From Quercus robur (lineage: Eukaryota; Streptophyta; Magnoliopsida; Fagales; Fagaceae), in contig NC_065543.1 of assembly GCF_932294415.1 (NCBI RefSeq), positions 45,347,777 through 45,411,776 on the forward strand: a stretch of 64,000 nucleotides of DNA. Direction: 5' to 3'. The notes below the pieces were generated by a model. It was not told where the DNA came from, did no database searches, and was given only the letters and a program-made list of their open reading frames with translations. Shown in pieces: positions 46,538 to 63,261 of this stretch (within the stretch, counting starts at the first letter, position 1; each line of letters opens with the position of its first letter). The position numbers and the translations under genes are program-made.

Positions 46538-47537
46538 TGGGTTCAAATTACACCTGGTGTAACTCCACAAGAGTTACACCTTTTTTAAGCCATAGATTTC
46601 CAAAAGATCTAACAGTAAAAAAGAAAACATCATAATTCTTTACATCATTAAATGCTTTTCTAATTAATAGCATCCTCATTATCTCTCTCCTTATTAAATA
46701 TTTCTGTGTCTCCTTTTTTTTCTCTCAAATTTCTGTGATAGATGCGCTTTGTTGATGGCTGCACAATAATGCGAGCAACCCCAGTTGTTGTATCTCCTCC
46801 TCCACTGTGTAAAAGCTGAGCACAGTGTGATGGGGTCAATGGTGTCCTTCTTTCCCATTTGTTGCAAGTCTCAGATGAAATCCCAATAGCTCCATTCCCA
46901 AGCATGGTTGTTGCTTATGCTTTTGTCTCCTTTTTTTTTCTTTTTGTGTTGTGTGTTGTTGTTTTGTGACCATAAGAATTGAATTTGAATTCAATGCAAT
47001 CGAGAACAATGAAATCAAAGAAAGTAAAAAAGGTTTGCGTGAATTTTGAAGAATTACTTGGACTGAGGTGATGGAAAGAAAAGAGTGTGGTTGGACGCTC
47101 TTTTCGCTTCTGCAAATGGTAGTTTTAAAATGTTGGTTTGTTTTGTTCTATTTTGTTTTTATGGTGTGTGTATGAGTAGAGGATCAAATGAAATGAAATA
47201 ATAATAAAAAATTCAATTTTAGATGAATAGAAGAAATAATGAACCCGCACTCCGTATGAACCCAAAAATAAATAAAAAAAAAGGCAATATATAAAGAGTA
47301 AAGAATGAACGATTTGCCGCTCCTGGTGAATATCTTCCTAAAAAAGATGAGGAAAGTGATAGAGGTTTTATTGAGGGGAGAAAAAAAAGGAGACAATTGA
47401 AATATTTAATAAGGAGAGAGATAATGAGGATACTATTAATTAAGTATTTAATGATGTAAAGAATAATGATGTTTTCTTTTGACTGTTAGATCTTTTGAAA
47501 ATCTATAGATTAAAAAATGTGAAATTTGAACCCATCT
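46535..47537. mobile_element. Pack-MULE-like element carrying a host gene fragment
   Basis: Left TIR about 46535-46729 and right TIR about 47373-47537. Both start AGATGGGTTCAAATT and share AAAAGATCTAACAGT, GAAAACATCAT.ATTCTTTACATC and ATTATCTCTCTCCTTATTAA segments. Length ~1.0 kb; it sits within a TA tract, so the ~9-bp duplication expected for a MULE cannot be separated from the tract. Between the TIRs lies a segment of a cellular gene (LKR/SDH, see separate entry) plus apparent 5' UTR sequence, with no transposase. Long TIRs plus captured host sequence is the definition of a Pack-MULE. Confidence 0.8.
46735..46905 (-). pseudogene. LKR/SDH: Captured 5' coding segment of lysine-ketoglutarate reductase/saccharopine dehydrogenase
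   Basis: From ATG 46903-46905 the - strand encodes ~57 residues including GAIGISSETCNKWERRTPLT, then PSHCAQLLHSG and VARIIVQPSTKRIYH. This is the N-terminus of the plant bifunctional lysine-catabolic enzyme (in the family: ..NKWERRTPLTPSHCARLLH..RI.VQPSTKRIHHD). Homology stops at KRIYH, where the frame runs into the TIR. The parent protein has roughly 1,000 residues, so this is only a 5' fragment and cannot be an enzyme. The upstream - strand (46906 to about 47110) looks like the captured 5' UTR. The parent gene is not in this window. Confidence 0.87.
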
Positions 47538-48047
47538 ATATATATATAACTGTGGTTAGAAACCACACTCAACAACATGTTCACCAATCCTGGCGTGGAC
47601 AAGTGGTTCGCCACATAAGTACAGTTCATCTATAACCAAGATTAATGTAGTTAGTAGAGTACCTTATGAATTAATTCAAGGACAAATCGGAAACAAAGGA
47701 TCAAGTTACATGCGTACAAATAGAGTAGTTGATAATTCAAGCATGAACACACAGTAACACAGCCCCAGTCACATCTTTTTATTTGCTTCCTAACTAGTTG
47801 CGTCTTTACAGTGAGTAGCATTCGACATTTGCGTCTGGCCAAGTTTTTGTTGAAATAAGAAAAAAAAACGTGGCATTTTGTTTCTCACATACAGTTATAA
47901 TCATCCCAGTATATTGCTATATAATGAACTTAGGAAGATATGCTTTGTTTTGGAAAATTATCAAATGCGCAAACTCCATATTTGTATTTCTATTTTCTTC
48001 ATTTTCTTCTTCTTTTCATCCTTATCTCTTGTCTGGACATTGCAACT
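47538..48047. other. Upstream region of the SWEET gene
   Basis: No coding sequence recognised apart from shadow frames. It contains a likely TATA box (47918-47927) about 125 bases before the SWEET ATG. Confidence 0.5.
47918..47927 (+). promoter_or_regulatory. Candidate TATA box of the SWEET gene
   Basis: CTATATAATG, at a plausible distance from ATG 48048, leaving a ~90-base 5' UTR. Confidence 0.35.
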
Positions 48048-53785
<5,738 letters not shown>

Positions 53786-53958
53786 GACTCAACACTACGT
53801 GAGCTTCAATTGGGAAATGCATAAACCATAACACTGCTAATTCTTGTTAAATTTTTGGAACTGCACTCACTTTTTTTCGTGTGCATGGATGTGATTTTAC
53901 ACTCCTGCAAATCAGAGAAAAAGATCCACACCAAAAAATATATATGGTGGGTCTCTAA

Positions 53959-56410
53959 CAGGGGCGGAGCCAAGGGAGGACAAGAGGGGGCAAGTGCCCA
54001 CCGACCTCCCCAAAAACTCCCATACATTAACCATCCATAATAGGAAATTTTTTATGAAAAATTGAAAAAGTTGTGAAATCGATTAGTTACTTTTGCATTT
54101 TTCTGTAAAATAAACGTTAGTAAAACCCTACTTATAAAGCTTTTTTCCCCTTGACTAAATTTTTCTATCTCGACTTTGCCCCTAGCATAAATAAGAAGAC
54201 TTCTCTACTTCTAAATGAAAGCAATCTAATGTCCAACAATCCGTATAAGTACATAGCACATTTTCGTTTTTTTCCAATGAAAACAAAGTTCAATGGCCCC
54301 ACATAAGACTAAAAGTATTGTCTTTTGTTGTGAAATTTTAAAGTACTCGCAAGTGCACGAACCGTACCAAAGTATAATTTGACAAGAACAAGATTGAACC
54401 CACAGGAACTTGAATGAACATAGGAAAATTAATTAAACCTTAAACAAACTAATCCTAATCTATTTTAATAAAAATTGGTTGTTTTGAAATTAAATAAACT
54501 AAGCAAATAATTAAACTAAGCAAAGATATAAAATAAAGCAGTAAAGATATTAAACAATCCAGAGAAAGAAATTAATGTTTTGGAATCCGCCTTGTTAATT
54601 CATATCAGAATATATTCATGCTCATTAATTTTTCCCAACCCACTGCATGATAATCTAGAAATCAATCTTGCTATCATGGAAAATATTATCATTAAAACTT
54701 ATGTTTAAAAATCTAAAGCATATTCTTCTTTGCTTCCAAGGTATAAAATTAAATCATCAATTGTATCCATTGATAAACAAATCACACAAGATATCCAATT
54801 TTAAAATCAAACAATCATAATCCAAGCATTCAATTAATTAAGTTAAATCCTAAATCATGAGAAAAATATGATTGAAATTATATCTAGAATCCTAACTTAG
54901 TCAATTAATGTGAAGCAATAGCAATTTAAATCATTAAAGAACAACTACTGTAAGAAAAATTAAATCATATAAATAATATTGATAATCCTTAACCTCAATT
55001 ATAAATTTAGCTACTTATAGTAATTGAAATAAAACACAAAAATAAAATACTAAACACTAAACTAGACAAATAAATAAAACTTACTGTCATAGACGAAAAC
55101 CAAAAAGGGAACCGTGGCTCTATACTTTCAGCCCTAGCCGTCCTCCTTAAACAAACTAACCTAAAACATTATATAAGAGAAGTCACTCCTAATAGGCTAA
55201 TACAATTGGGACTAGCCTTCTTAACATTGCTTTGATTTGCTCCTTTATAATCCATCACATGCGGCTGACCTAAAGCCTTATTAATAAAATCCCGACATGG
55301 CCCATTGCAAGAACTCCCAAATATGTGTTTTGGTGAAGAAATCAAGTGGCCCAAGTCAAGCCCATCTGTATCTCAACCACGAAAACAAGCCTTTAATTTC
55401 TTCTTTCTCTACTTTTCTTCACCACGTCAGATTAACATTAGTCCCACTCTTCTTATTTTTCTTTTTCTTTCCTTCACTCCTTGTTGGACTTGCCCAGCCT
55501 GCTTTTATTCTTTTCTTTTATCTTTGCTTGCTTCACTTCATGCTTGGGCTGGATCTCTCAAATTGGCTTCACTTAATTGATCATTATTCTGCCTCAAATA
55601 AAACCTATTAGCATGTAAATCCTTTATCACCTATAAGACAAAAATAATAGATAATTAGTCACAAAATAACATGAAAGTAATGCTGAAAATACAGATATGA
55701 GAGTACCTTATTGTCTATATTTCATGCACATCATCCTTTAATTTGACAGGTTTCCAAAGTATTAACGGTAAAAAATGAATTTACACAATTTTTTTCACAA
55801 CAAATTTTACAATTTTCAGAACAATATTATATAGTATATACAATATTTCTCACAATAAATTTCATAATTGTTGAACATTCAATTTTCATTTAAGCTCACC
55901 ACTTACACTACTTTATTATCTACCAATTATATAATTCCCAATGTCAACCTGTGATAATACCAACTTTTCTCCTGGTGGGTTCTACATGATCATTATTTTT
56001 TATTAAAAAAAATGGCCTACTTATATTCATGTATGGCACTAAAACCTAGCCTCCACTCTTTATCTTATTTTTTTTAGTTTTTAATTTTTTTTTTCAATCT
56101 TTTTTTGATATAATCCAAATTTTAACGGCTTAAAAGAATAGAGAAAAAATGTTGAATTCAACATTATTTTTTAATAGTATTCAAGGCAACGAGGATACAA
56201 AATTGCTAGTATATTGTTATACTCTAAACACTTTTACAATAATTTATTTCAAGAAATCAAATTGATTATTTAAACTCTATTTATTTAGATTAATCTCTAA
56301 ATTACATTAATATATATTTGTGTATTTAGTTTGCTATTAATATCATTTTTTTTAGATTAATTTTTCTTTCAATTTGCCCCCCCTAAATTGAATTCTAGGC
56401 TCTACCACTG
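53959..56410. mobile_element. hAT-like element downstream of SWEET
   Basis: The ends CAGGGGCGGAGCCAAG and (reverse complement) CAGTGGTAGAGCCTAG match at 12 of 16 positions, typical of hAT TIRs. Flanks GTCTCTAA (53951-53958) and GTCTTTGA (56411-56418) are an 8-bp duplication with two mismatches. No transposase frame is present. A second repeat appears to be nested within (about 54335-55740). Confidence 0.65.
54335..55740. repeat. Unclassified nested repeat with ACTCGCAAGTGCACGAACCGTACC start
   Basis: Begins near 54340 with GTACTCGCAAGTGCACGAAC and GATTGAACCCACAGGAACTT phrases, wording that I recall from a widespread non-coding plant repeat. It ends near TATTTCATGCACATC (about 55735). No LTRs, TIRs or target duplication could be fixed. 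The ORFs at 55169-55611 are Phe/Leu/Ser-rich frames in this repeat. Confidence 0.35.
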
Positions 56411-56891
56411 GTCTTTGATCTTAGTAGCATATAATATAATAGTACGTGTCAAAGCTTGCAATGTATCCTTAACAAAAACCCTAATCTCAAATTCATCATC
56501 TTGATTAAAAAGAAACATAAAAAATAGGATTTTTTTTTTCTTTAAAGATTTGATAATTGTAATTAATAGGATTAGATTTTTTTTGGGGGGGGGGGGGGGT
56601 GAAACTATCCATTGTTTTTATTTTAAAAAATATCATGTTGCAAGAGATAAGTGAATGATGTAAACATAAGAAAAATACTTAAGAGAATATAAATTTGTAT
56701 TAAAAATGTAGACCAATATGTAGCAAGTATATCAGCATGCATGTATTTCTCTTTATTCAATATTGTGAATTTCATAATATAAGACAAGCATGCATGGTTA
56801 TGTCTCTACCTTGCCGATGGTCATCTGTAACGTGTCTTATTTTTATTACCATTGGATGAGTAATTTTTTTAGTTTGTTATGGTTGATTCAA

Positions 56892-56925
<34 letters not shown>

Positions 56926-57282
56926 GAGTTTCATATGTCCCATTTAATTTGGTCCATGCATAAAGATCAAAGTTATCAAACCCCCCAAGAAATGATTTCT
57001 AATTCCGTCCTTGAAGACAAGAAATTTTGGAAATAAAAAAGTAAAAGCTTAAATATACTTGTTGAAAGCCAGCAAAATTCATAAAACATGACCTAAACTT
57101 TGGAAAGACTAACACTTCACAGTTCAAACCTCAAACTATAAAAACACACCATTGCCACCTCAATTATGACAATCCTTGCAAATAGCATCCCACTATTTAT
57201 TTGAATTCTCTCCATTTAAAGTTCTATCCTTTCTGTACATTTGCATGGTTCAGATTTTTTTTTTTCTAAATATAGCCGTACA
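56411..57282. other. Gene-free AT-rich spacer
   Basis: Contains a G run (56585-56599) and a TA microsatellite (about 56896-56924). No gene recognised. Confidence 0.55.
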
Positions 57283-58465
57283 CAAATTCATTAATTATTT
57301 CAATAATTTCTTTTATATCTACATCTGAAATTGGTCCAATAAATCCAAAAGATTGCTCAATACACTTTGATATATTATGCTTATCATATCTATAGGCTTG
57401 GAAATTACCTTTTCATTCAACAAGGATTTTCGACAACTAGAGTTGGACAGAACGGACAGAAGTGGACTGAACGGATTAAATGGACCGAGATGGACCAAAT
57501 GGACCGTAGAGGACCGAAAAGACCAAAGTGAACAAAAATGACCAAATGGATCTAACTAGACCAAACGAACTGTATTGGACCGGATGGACTGAACAGAACC
57601 AAATTGGAACCAAATGGACTGAATTGGACCGAATAGAGCCGAAGTAGACCGAATGGACCAAAATTAGACCAAAATGTGGTACACTCGGTCTAATTTTGGT
57701 CCATTCGGTCCACTTCAGCTCTGTTCAGTCCAATTCAGTCCATTTCTATCTATTCGGTCTATTTCGTTCCAATCCGGTTCTGTTCAGTCTATTCGGTCCA
57801 ATACGGTCTTTTTGGTCTATTTTGATCTATTCGGTCCACTTTGGTCTGTTCAGTCCTCTAAGGTCCGTTTGGTCCATTTCGGTTTGTTCTGTCCACTTCA
57901 GTTCTGTTTGGTCCACTTCTGTCCATTTGGTCATGTTCGGTCAATTTCAGTATACTTACTTAAGAATGGAAAAAAACAGGTTTGAGTTGAGAATACCTAT
58001 TTTTAATTTGAATTTATTAAAAAAATATAGATGACAAAAGGTAATATTATTATTTTTAATTTAATGATATATGGTATTATCATTTTTTTTATTCTTTTTT
58101 TTTTTATCCCCTTCGCTAATATTAGTATTCTACTTTTTGAGTGAACTAAACAATTTTTGTGTTTTCTTACGATAAAATTTGAATTTGAAAACCAATTAAG
58201 GTTTTTTATTATTATTTTTTATAAAGTGGTAAGAAATTTGTAGATTTATGATATTAAGTTCATTATCAATTCTTTGATGAGTTGGATACTAATATGAAGT
58301 TGTGCCAAATGCAACCTTTTAGTTGTCAAAAATCCCTGCTGAAGGAAAAGGTAACATCCAAGCCTATGAATATGGTAAGCATAATATATCAAAGTGTATT
58401 GAGCAATGTTTGAACTTGTAGGATCAAATTTAGATGTAGGTATGTTGAAATAATTAATGAATTTG
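57283..58465. mobile_element. TIR element (~160-bp arms) enclosing a decamer hairpin
   Basis: 57283-57446 and 58312-58465 are inverted copies: CAAATTCATTAATTATTTCAA at the outer ends, then TTGCTCAATACACTTTGATA, ATTATGCTTA.CATAT, ATAGGCTTGGA..TTACCTTTTC.TTCA, and CGACAACTA / TGACAACTA at the inner ends. Between them is the GGACCGAAT-type palindrome (57443-57955) and an AT-rich tail. No transposase. Long arms suggest a MULE-like element, but no target duplication is seen. Confidence 0.65.
57443..57955. repeat. Long hairpin of ~10-bp GGACCGAAT repeats
   Basis: The left arm is a degenerate tandem array of GAATGGACCG/GAACTGGACC-type decamers and the right arm is its reverse complement. The innermost 20 bp (57651-57670 and 57687-57706) pair perfectly around a 16-base loop. 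Further out, matching decamers with 1-2 mismatches continue for about 220 bp per arm. The SVHFGS/VQSSSV-like reading frames are translation artefacts of the repeat. Confidence 0.88.
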
Positions 58466-59309
58466 AAATATAAATGATGAACTGGGGAAAAAAAATTGTT
58501 TAATTTTCATTGTTTGTTGTAATTATTGTTGCTTCATATTGGAGTTGCATTACTAACACAAAAAATTGTAACTATCCCACACATTATGTGAACCTGCAAC
58601 TAGTTATACTAAAACTTGTAAACATTAAGGTTGAATTATCGAATTATCCTACAAAATCCTAATAAGGCTCATCCCATATTCCCATGCCAACATCCTCTTA
58701 CAACAGAACTTATTTCACCACACCAAACGCACTAGCACATCAATTTTACTCTTCATACCGAACTAGTCAGTTTTCCCCCTATTGGCCACTGATGTGAGAC
58801 TCTTTTTAGTCCTAAAAGATTTGCAATTCCACACACTGATGTGAGACTCTCTTTAACAGTAGTCCTAAAAGATTTGCAAGTCCACAATACAATCAATTGT
58901 ACTTCCTAAATCAAAAGCTTTGGCTGAGTCTCTTGAGTGTACATAGCAAGTGCATTGAGATAGAAATGAGGTTCATCTTGATTATAGCAATGATAATAAT
59001 TATCAATTGGAGATCTTACAAAGAGGTTTTAAGGCCAGTCCAACAAAGACAGACAGGCCAAAATAAATACACATATTTGGTAAACCCAAAAGGTATTTCT
59101 AAAAAATATATTTAAAAAAAGAAAAATAAATAAAAGATTTACATTCACCCAACAAAGTGAAATGTAGCACAGCTCCTTAGCCTATACCCACCACCATGTG
59201 TTTCTCTCATCATGATATCCCAAATTCTAATCTCTTCACTGTTAAGTACAATTGAGGTTTCTCTGGTCTTCAAAATAATTACACCGAGTTGTTCAAGGGA
59301 CTAGAGATT
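58466..59309. other. Intergenic region with a 51-bp tandem duplication
   Basis: CACTGATGTGAGACTCT with its downstream GTCCTAAAAGATTTGCAA.TCCACA occurs twice (about 58785-58834 and 58836-58886). The right part contains the 3' UTR and polyadenylation zone of the kinase gene (- strand). No other gene. Confidence 0.55.
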
Positions 59310-61177
59310 TTAGGGGCCACGATACTTGCGGAAGCACAAACAACCTTGAGGCTGATCAACGGGAATCATACCTCCACCTTTTGATGTGTCAATGGCCTCT
59401 AACATGGAGACTACCTCTTCCATTTCTGGCCGCTTATCAGGGCTGGCATCCCAGCATCGCTTCATTACATTCGCCAGGGAACTTGGGCAACATCTTGGTA
59501 TCTCTGGCCTCAGATTCTAGGTAAGAAATAAATTAGTCAGAAGGAATCTCAAGCAGAAACACTCAGCTTGTTGGGTACAATGATTAAGATTCACGCAGAA
59601 AAGTTACCTGCCGAACCACAGCTGTCGTCACTTCTGAGAAACTAAGGTCTGGATATGGCATGTCACAGCAATATATCTCCCACAAGCAGATGCCAAAACT
59701 ATAAACATCACATTTCCTGTTATATGGGCTGCCATTGAGAACCTATAAATCACCCATTTGACAAATCACAGAAAATCAGTTCATTGATCGATTGTTTCTG
59801 TTTTTTTTTAGCTTTAGTTACCTATAACACAGATCCTTAGGGTATGTGGAATGCAAACAGGAACTTGGCATGCCACTTTTGCTTATGTAGAACTTATATA
59901 GATTGTTTCATTAGTAGTTAAAAGGTGATATGGAAACCTTGAAATTTTAAAATTCTTGCTTGGTTTTGCCCAAACAGTTTATTAATCACGTAAGATTCTA
60001 CTATTGCTTTTTAAAGTTGTCACTAAAAAAAAGAGGTGAATAAAGAAAGAAAAAGAAGAAAATTTTTTATCTCTGGGATTAGTGTGTTTGAATGAAAATG
60101 TTCCACATTTTGGATTGAGCTGTATTACAGTTTGCTAGGGTAATATAGTGAATAATAGCTGAAATATTAGGACCAGTACAATATCCTCATTGTACTAAGA
60201 GGATACCTACAAGTTACCAAAGACAATGAGAAGACAAATTTGCCTCTCTTGATATTAGATAGACTTGAGATTGATGGAGACATTAGTTGCACTATGAGAG
60301 ACATCCACCCACAAAGCAAGATCTCTTTTTGTTCCCCAAGTACAAATAGACAAGCAAAAGTCCCAGAGGAATTGATGAGAAGTTTTTTATATGGTTTCAA
60401 AGTCGAAGTCAAAAAATTATCAAGTAGGAGTAAATAAAATGAGCATACCTCAGGAGCCATATAACCAAGTGTCCCTGTCTCCCCAGTCATGTCATTAGGA
60501 TTTGAAGCCTCAACACGAGCAACCCCAAAATCAGCAATTTTTACTGTACGTGTCTTGTCCAATAGCATATTCTCCGTTTTTACATCTCTGTGAACAATCT
60601 TCTGTGAGTGAAGGTAACTCAACCTGCAAGATACAGTACATATGAGCCTTCTAAGAGCTTAAACAGAAGAAAAAAAAAATTCCAAATCACATGTCATTTT
60701 TTAATTGAAATACTACAAAGAAAAAAAGTACAAACACAGAGCAAGATTCAGATGGTGAGTACCCTCTAGCAAGATCCAGTGCAAGCTGGACAACGACATT
60801 AAAAGCTAGCTTCCTTCTCCTGTTCTTTATGAGGTAACCTTTCAGAGCACCCCCGGGAAGATATTCCACAACGACACAACAGACATTACTTGGCATGCCA
60901 ATTGGACCATTATCAGATTGTATCTGTAGTTCTGATGTGCCCATTGTTGCCCCTATAAACTGAAAATTTGAATGACCAGGATGTTAAAGGTAAGAGATAC
61001 GACGAAGCATGACAGAGTATTGATAAGTATATACTATTTTCTACCAAAAAAAAAAAAACACCAAGAGCCTTGTAGCTCAAGTGACGTCTCTTGGTATTTC
61101 TAACGGAAACATTCAGGGTTCAAATCCCTCCTCCCCCAACTATTGAATTATAAAAAAATAAATATATTTAAAAAATT

Positions 61178-61227
<50 letters not shown>

Positions 61228-62612
61228 ATAGATAAAAGGAATCAACCTTTAAATGTATTGCAACCTTCAAAATTCTAAAATATTCAAATGCATTAACTCT
61301 TTTAGTTAATCACTAAATTCCAATAAATTCAAACTGCAACAGTTCTCAAATTGCCACTATGTCATTGGGAGTCAAGAGATGAAATAGAGAAAATCAAAGT
61401 AAAGAATATTGAAAATCAACATGAAAGAAGTGGTTTGAGGCTTCCCTATTCAAAAAAATTAGAAGACCCAAACCTACACCCCCCCTCCTTTTTTCTCTCC
61501 TTCAAGGATTGAGGCTTCCCTCAACGGTTAAAAATTTAAGGTTTGTGATATTAGTCAAATGGCCCAAAATATAGAAAGGAACAGCAAAGACAAAGAGGTC
61601 TCTTGATCAAAATGATTATATAAATTAGGCAATTCCTTTAAGTATATATATTGGTATTGAAGTCCCATGTGATAGCATATTTCAACCAGAATTGAAATCC
61701 ATCTTTGTTCCCTTGGTCATTCTTTTAACCCTTGTAGTGGATAAGTTGTAGGGGACCACGACTCTATTGATGTTGGCTTCAACTGAAAAAGGTTGAGGTT
61801 TGATGCCTTTCCATCTGTGTCACTTCCATGGAGGTCCATGCAATGACTAGGTTTAGGTAGCTCAAGAACATCTTAATAGCTATGGATGTTTGAATTTCTG
61901 CATCTTTAAAGATATGGAGCAGCAATATCATTGTTAGTTTGTTACCCTCTGTGTTTGACACATATATATTGTACTGGCCAGCAGCATTTGAGCTTATTTG
62001 ATGTACTAAAAATTGCAAAATAAATGCAAAATAGGAGGTAACGTAACAATGAAGATGAAGTGCCTCTGTATCTATCTAGAAAGATCTCTCATATGCAAGA
62101 AAATTGGTTATCCAAAATGGCCCTACTCCTCAGCTCCATATTCACCAAAAGTACTCAGCCATCTTGATCTGGTAATATCAAGAGAAAACGTCCTTGGACC
62201 ACATATGGTATTAATATAACCAAACACAGTTAGATGATGATTAATTTCATGGGTCATTCAACAACATTAATGATGGAGTCTTGGAAGGTAATGATGAGGA
62301 GTTGTAGGTATGGAACTGCATGGGAAGCAGGGCCAGCCTGTATTCTATGGTGCATTTAGAGAGAAAGAAATCAACAGATATTTGAACGGGAGGAGATGGC
62401 TATATCGAATCAAGTTTCTTTTCTTGAAAACTCTCTTCAAATGGGTGACACACTCTCCTACTATCTCAACCTTTTCTCTGATGGAGTTTTTAGACTCTTT
62501 GCACTTGTATCACTAATCTTTCAGCTTCCTTTTCTTTCTTTCATTTCTTTCTATTTTTCAAATCCATGTATACTTCCTGTATATTACTTATAAAATTTAA
62601 TAAATAAATAAA

Positions 62613-62643
<31 letters not shown>

Positions 62644-63261
62644 TATACTAATGAGTTGCTCAACATCTTGTTATGATGCATACCAAATGGCAAAATAAAT
62701 GAAACTTTATAGGAGAGTTCAGTTATAAAACATCCATTAGTTTAATTTGTTCCAGCGGACATTGAGTTCCTATAATCGAAAGCAATGGTCACTAAGGAGT
62801 CATGTTCCTTATTATTATTATTTTCCCTTTATTATTGATATGTCTATGAATATTTTGGATGTTTAAGTAAGCATTCAAGAGCACGAGGTTCATATGTCGC
62901 TTTAGTAGTATTGCAAAGCTATTGGAATATCAAGAAACAACAACAATAGAATCAAAATCAATAATTTCATAAAAAAGGTAAGAAGAAATTTAAAGCTTCC
63001 ATAATCTTCACCACGTAAGCTAGATATATGAGTTGCTCAATCCAATCATCATGAGCGATAAAGAAGCATATGGAATCCAAATATGGTTTGTATAAATATA
63101 GAAGAAGAGATGAAAAAGAAATTGCAAAATAGAACTAACCTTAGTAACATTAGGATGTTCCAGCTTATGCCAGACAGCAACTTCTTGAGTAAAATCTGCC
63201 CTTAATGTAGCAATCTCAGAATCAGTCCTATGGCCCTCCTCACCCCAATCAAGCATTTTAA
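59310..63261 (-). CDS. Raf-like MAPKKK-type protein kinase, 5' end outside the window
   Basis: Five exons, 3' to 5': 59310-59516 (207 nt, NLRPEIPRCCPSS.. to CLCFRKYRGP, stop TAA), 59608-59742 (135), 60449-60623 (175), 60763-60959 (197), 63140-63261 (122). All splice sites are GT-AG and phases fit. Domains in order: VKMLDWGEEGHRTDSEI (VAVK-like lysine), FTQEVAVWHKLEHPNVTK, FIGATMGTSELQIQ, VVEYLPGGALKGYL (hinge), catalytic loop HRDVKTEN, IADFGVARV (DFG), GTLGYMAPEV (APE), CDVYSFGICLWEI and the RCWDASPDKRPEM arginine. All core catalytic residues visible here are intact. Wording fits the plant group C Raf-like kinases (MRK1/STY13-like), cytosolic Ser/Thr/Tyr kinases. The glycine-rich loop exon(s) are upstream of 64000. 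The 2.2-kb intron (60960-63139) holds a SINE and a LINE tail. Confidence 0.93.
61061..61225 (+). mobile_element. tRNA-derived SINE with long A tail in the kinase intron
   Basis: The A-box-like TGTAGCTCAAGTG (61071-61083) and B box GGTTCAAATCC (61117-61127) are 34 bases apart. They are followed by an AT-rich tail and a ~40-base A run (61185-61225). It is in the opposite orientation to the kinase gene. The target duplication is not clear. Confidence 0.65.
62295..62620 (+). mobile_element. LINE 3' end fragment in the kinase intron
   Basis: The + strand (over two frames) reads WCI, a stop, REKEINRYLNGR and then IKFLFLKTLFKWV..FLDSL. This resembles the C-terminal tail of plant LINE ORF2 (WRERNxRxF.., IKxxFLxTLxxW..). 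It is followed by TTACTTATAAAATTTAATAA and an A-rich stretch (62601-62621) merging into a TA microsatellite (62622-62646). Confidence 0.55.

Noticed and set aside
57476..58034. Frames with repeating FGSIRS/VHSVHF-like words, looking like a repeat protein
   Set aside because: They arise from the ~10-bp DNA repeat in all frames and on both strands; the hairpin structure explains them.
61061..61225. Possible tRNA gene because of A and B boxes
   Set aside because: No cloverleaf or acceptor stem can be drawn, and it ends in a long A tail; a tRNA-derived SINE fits better.
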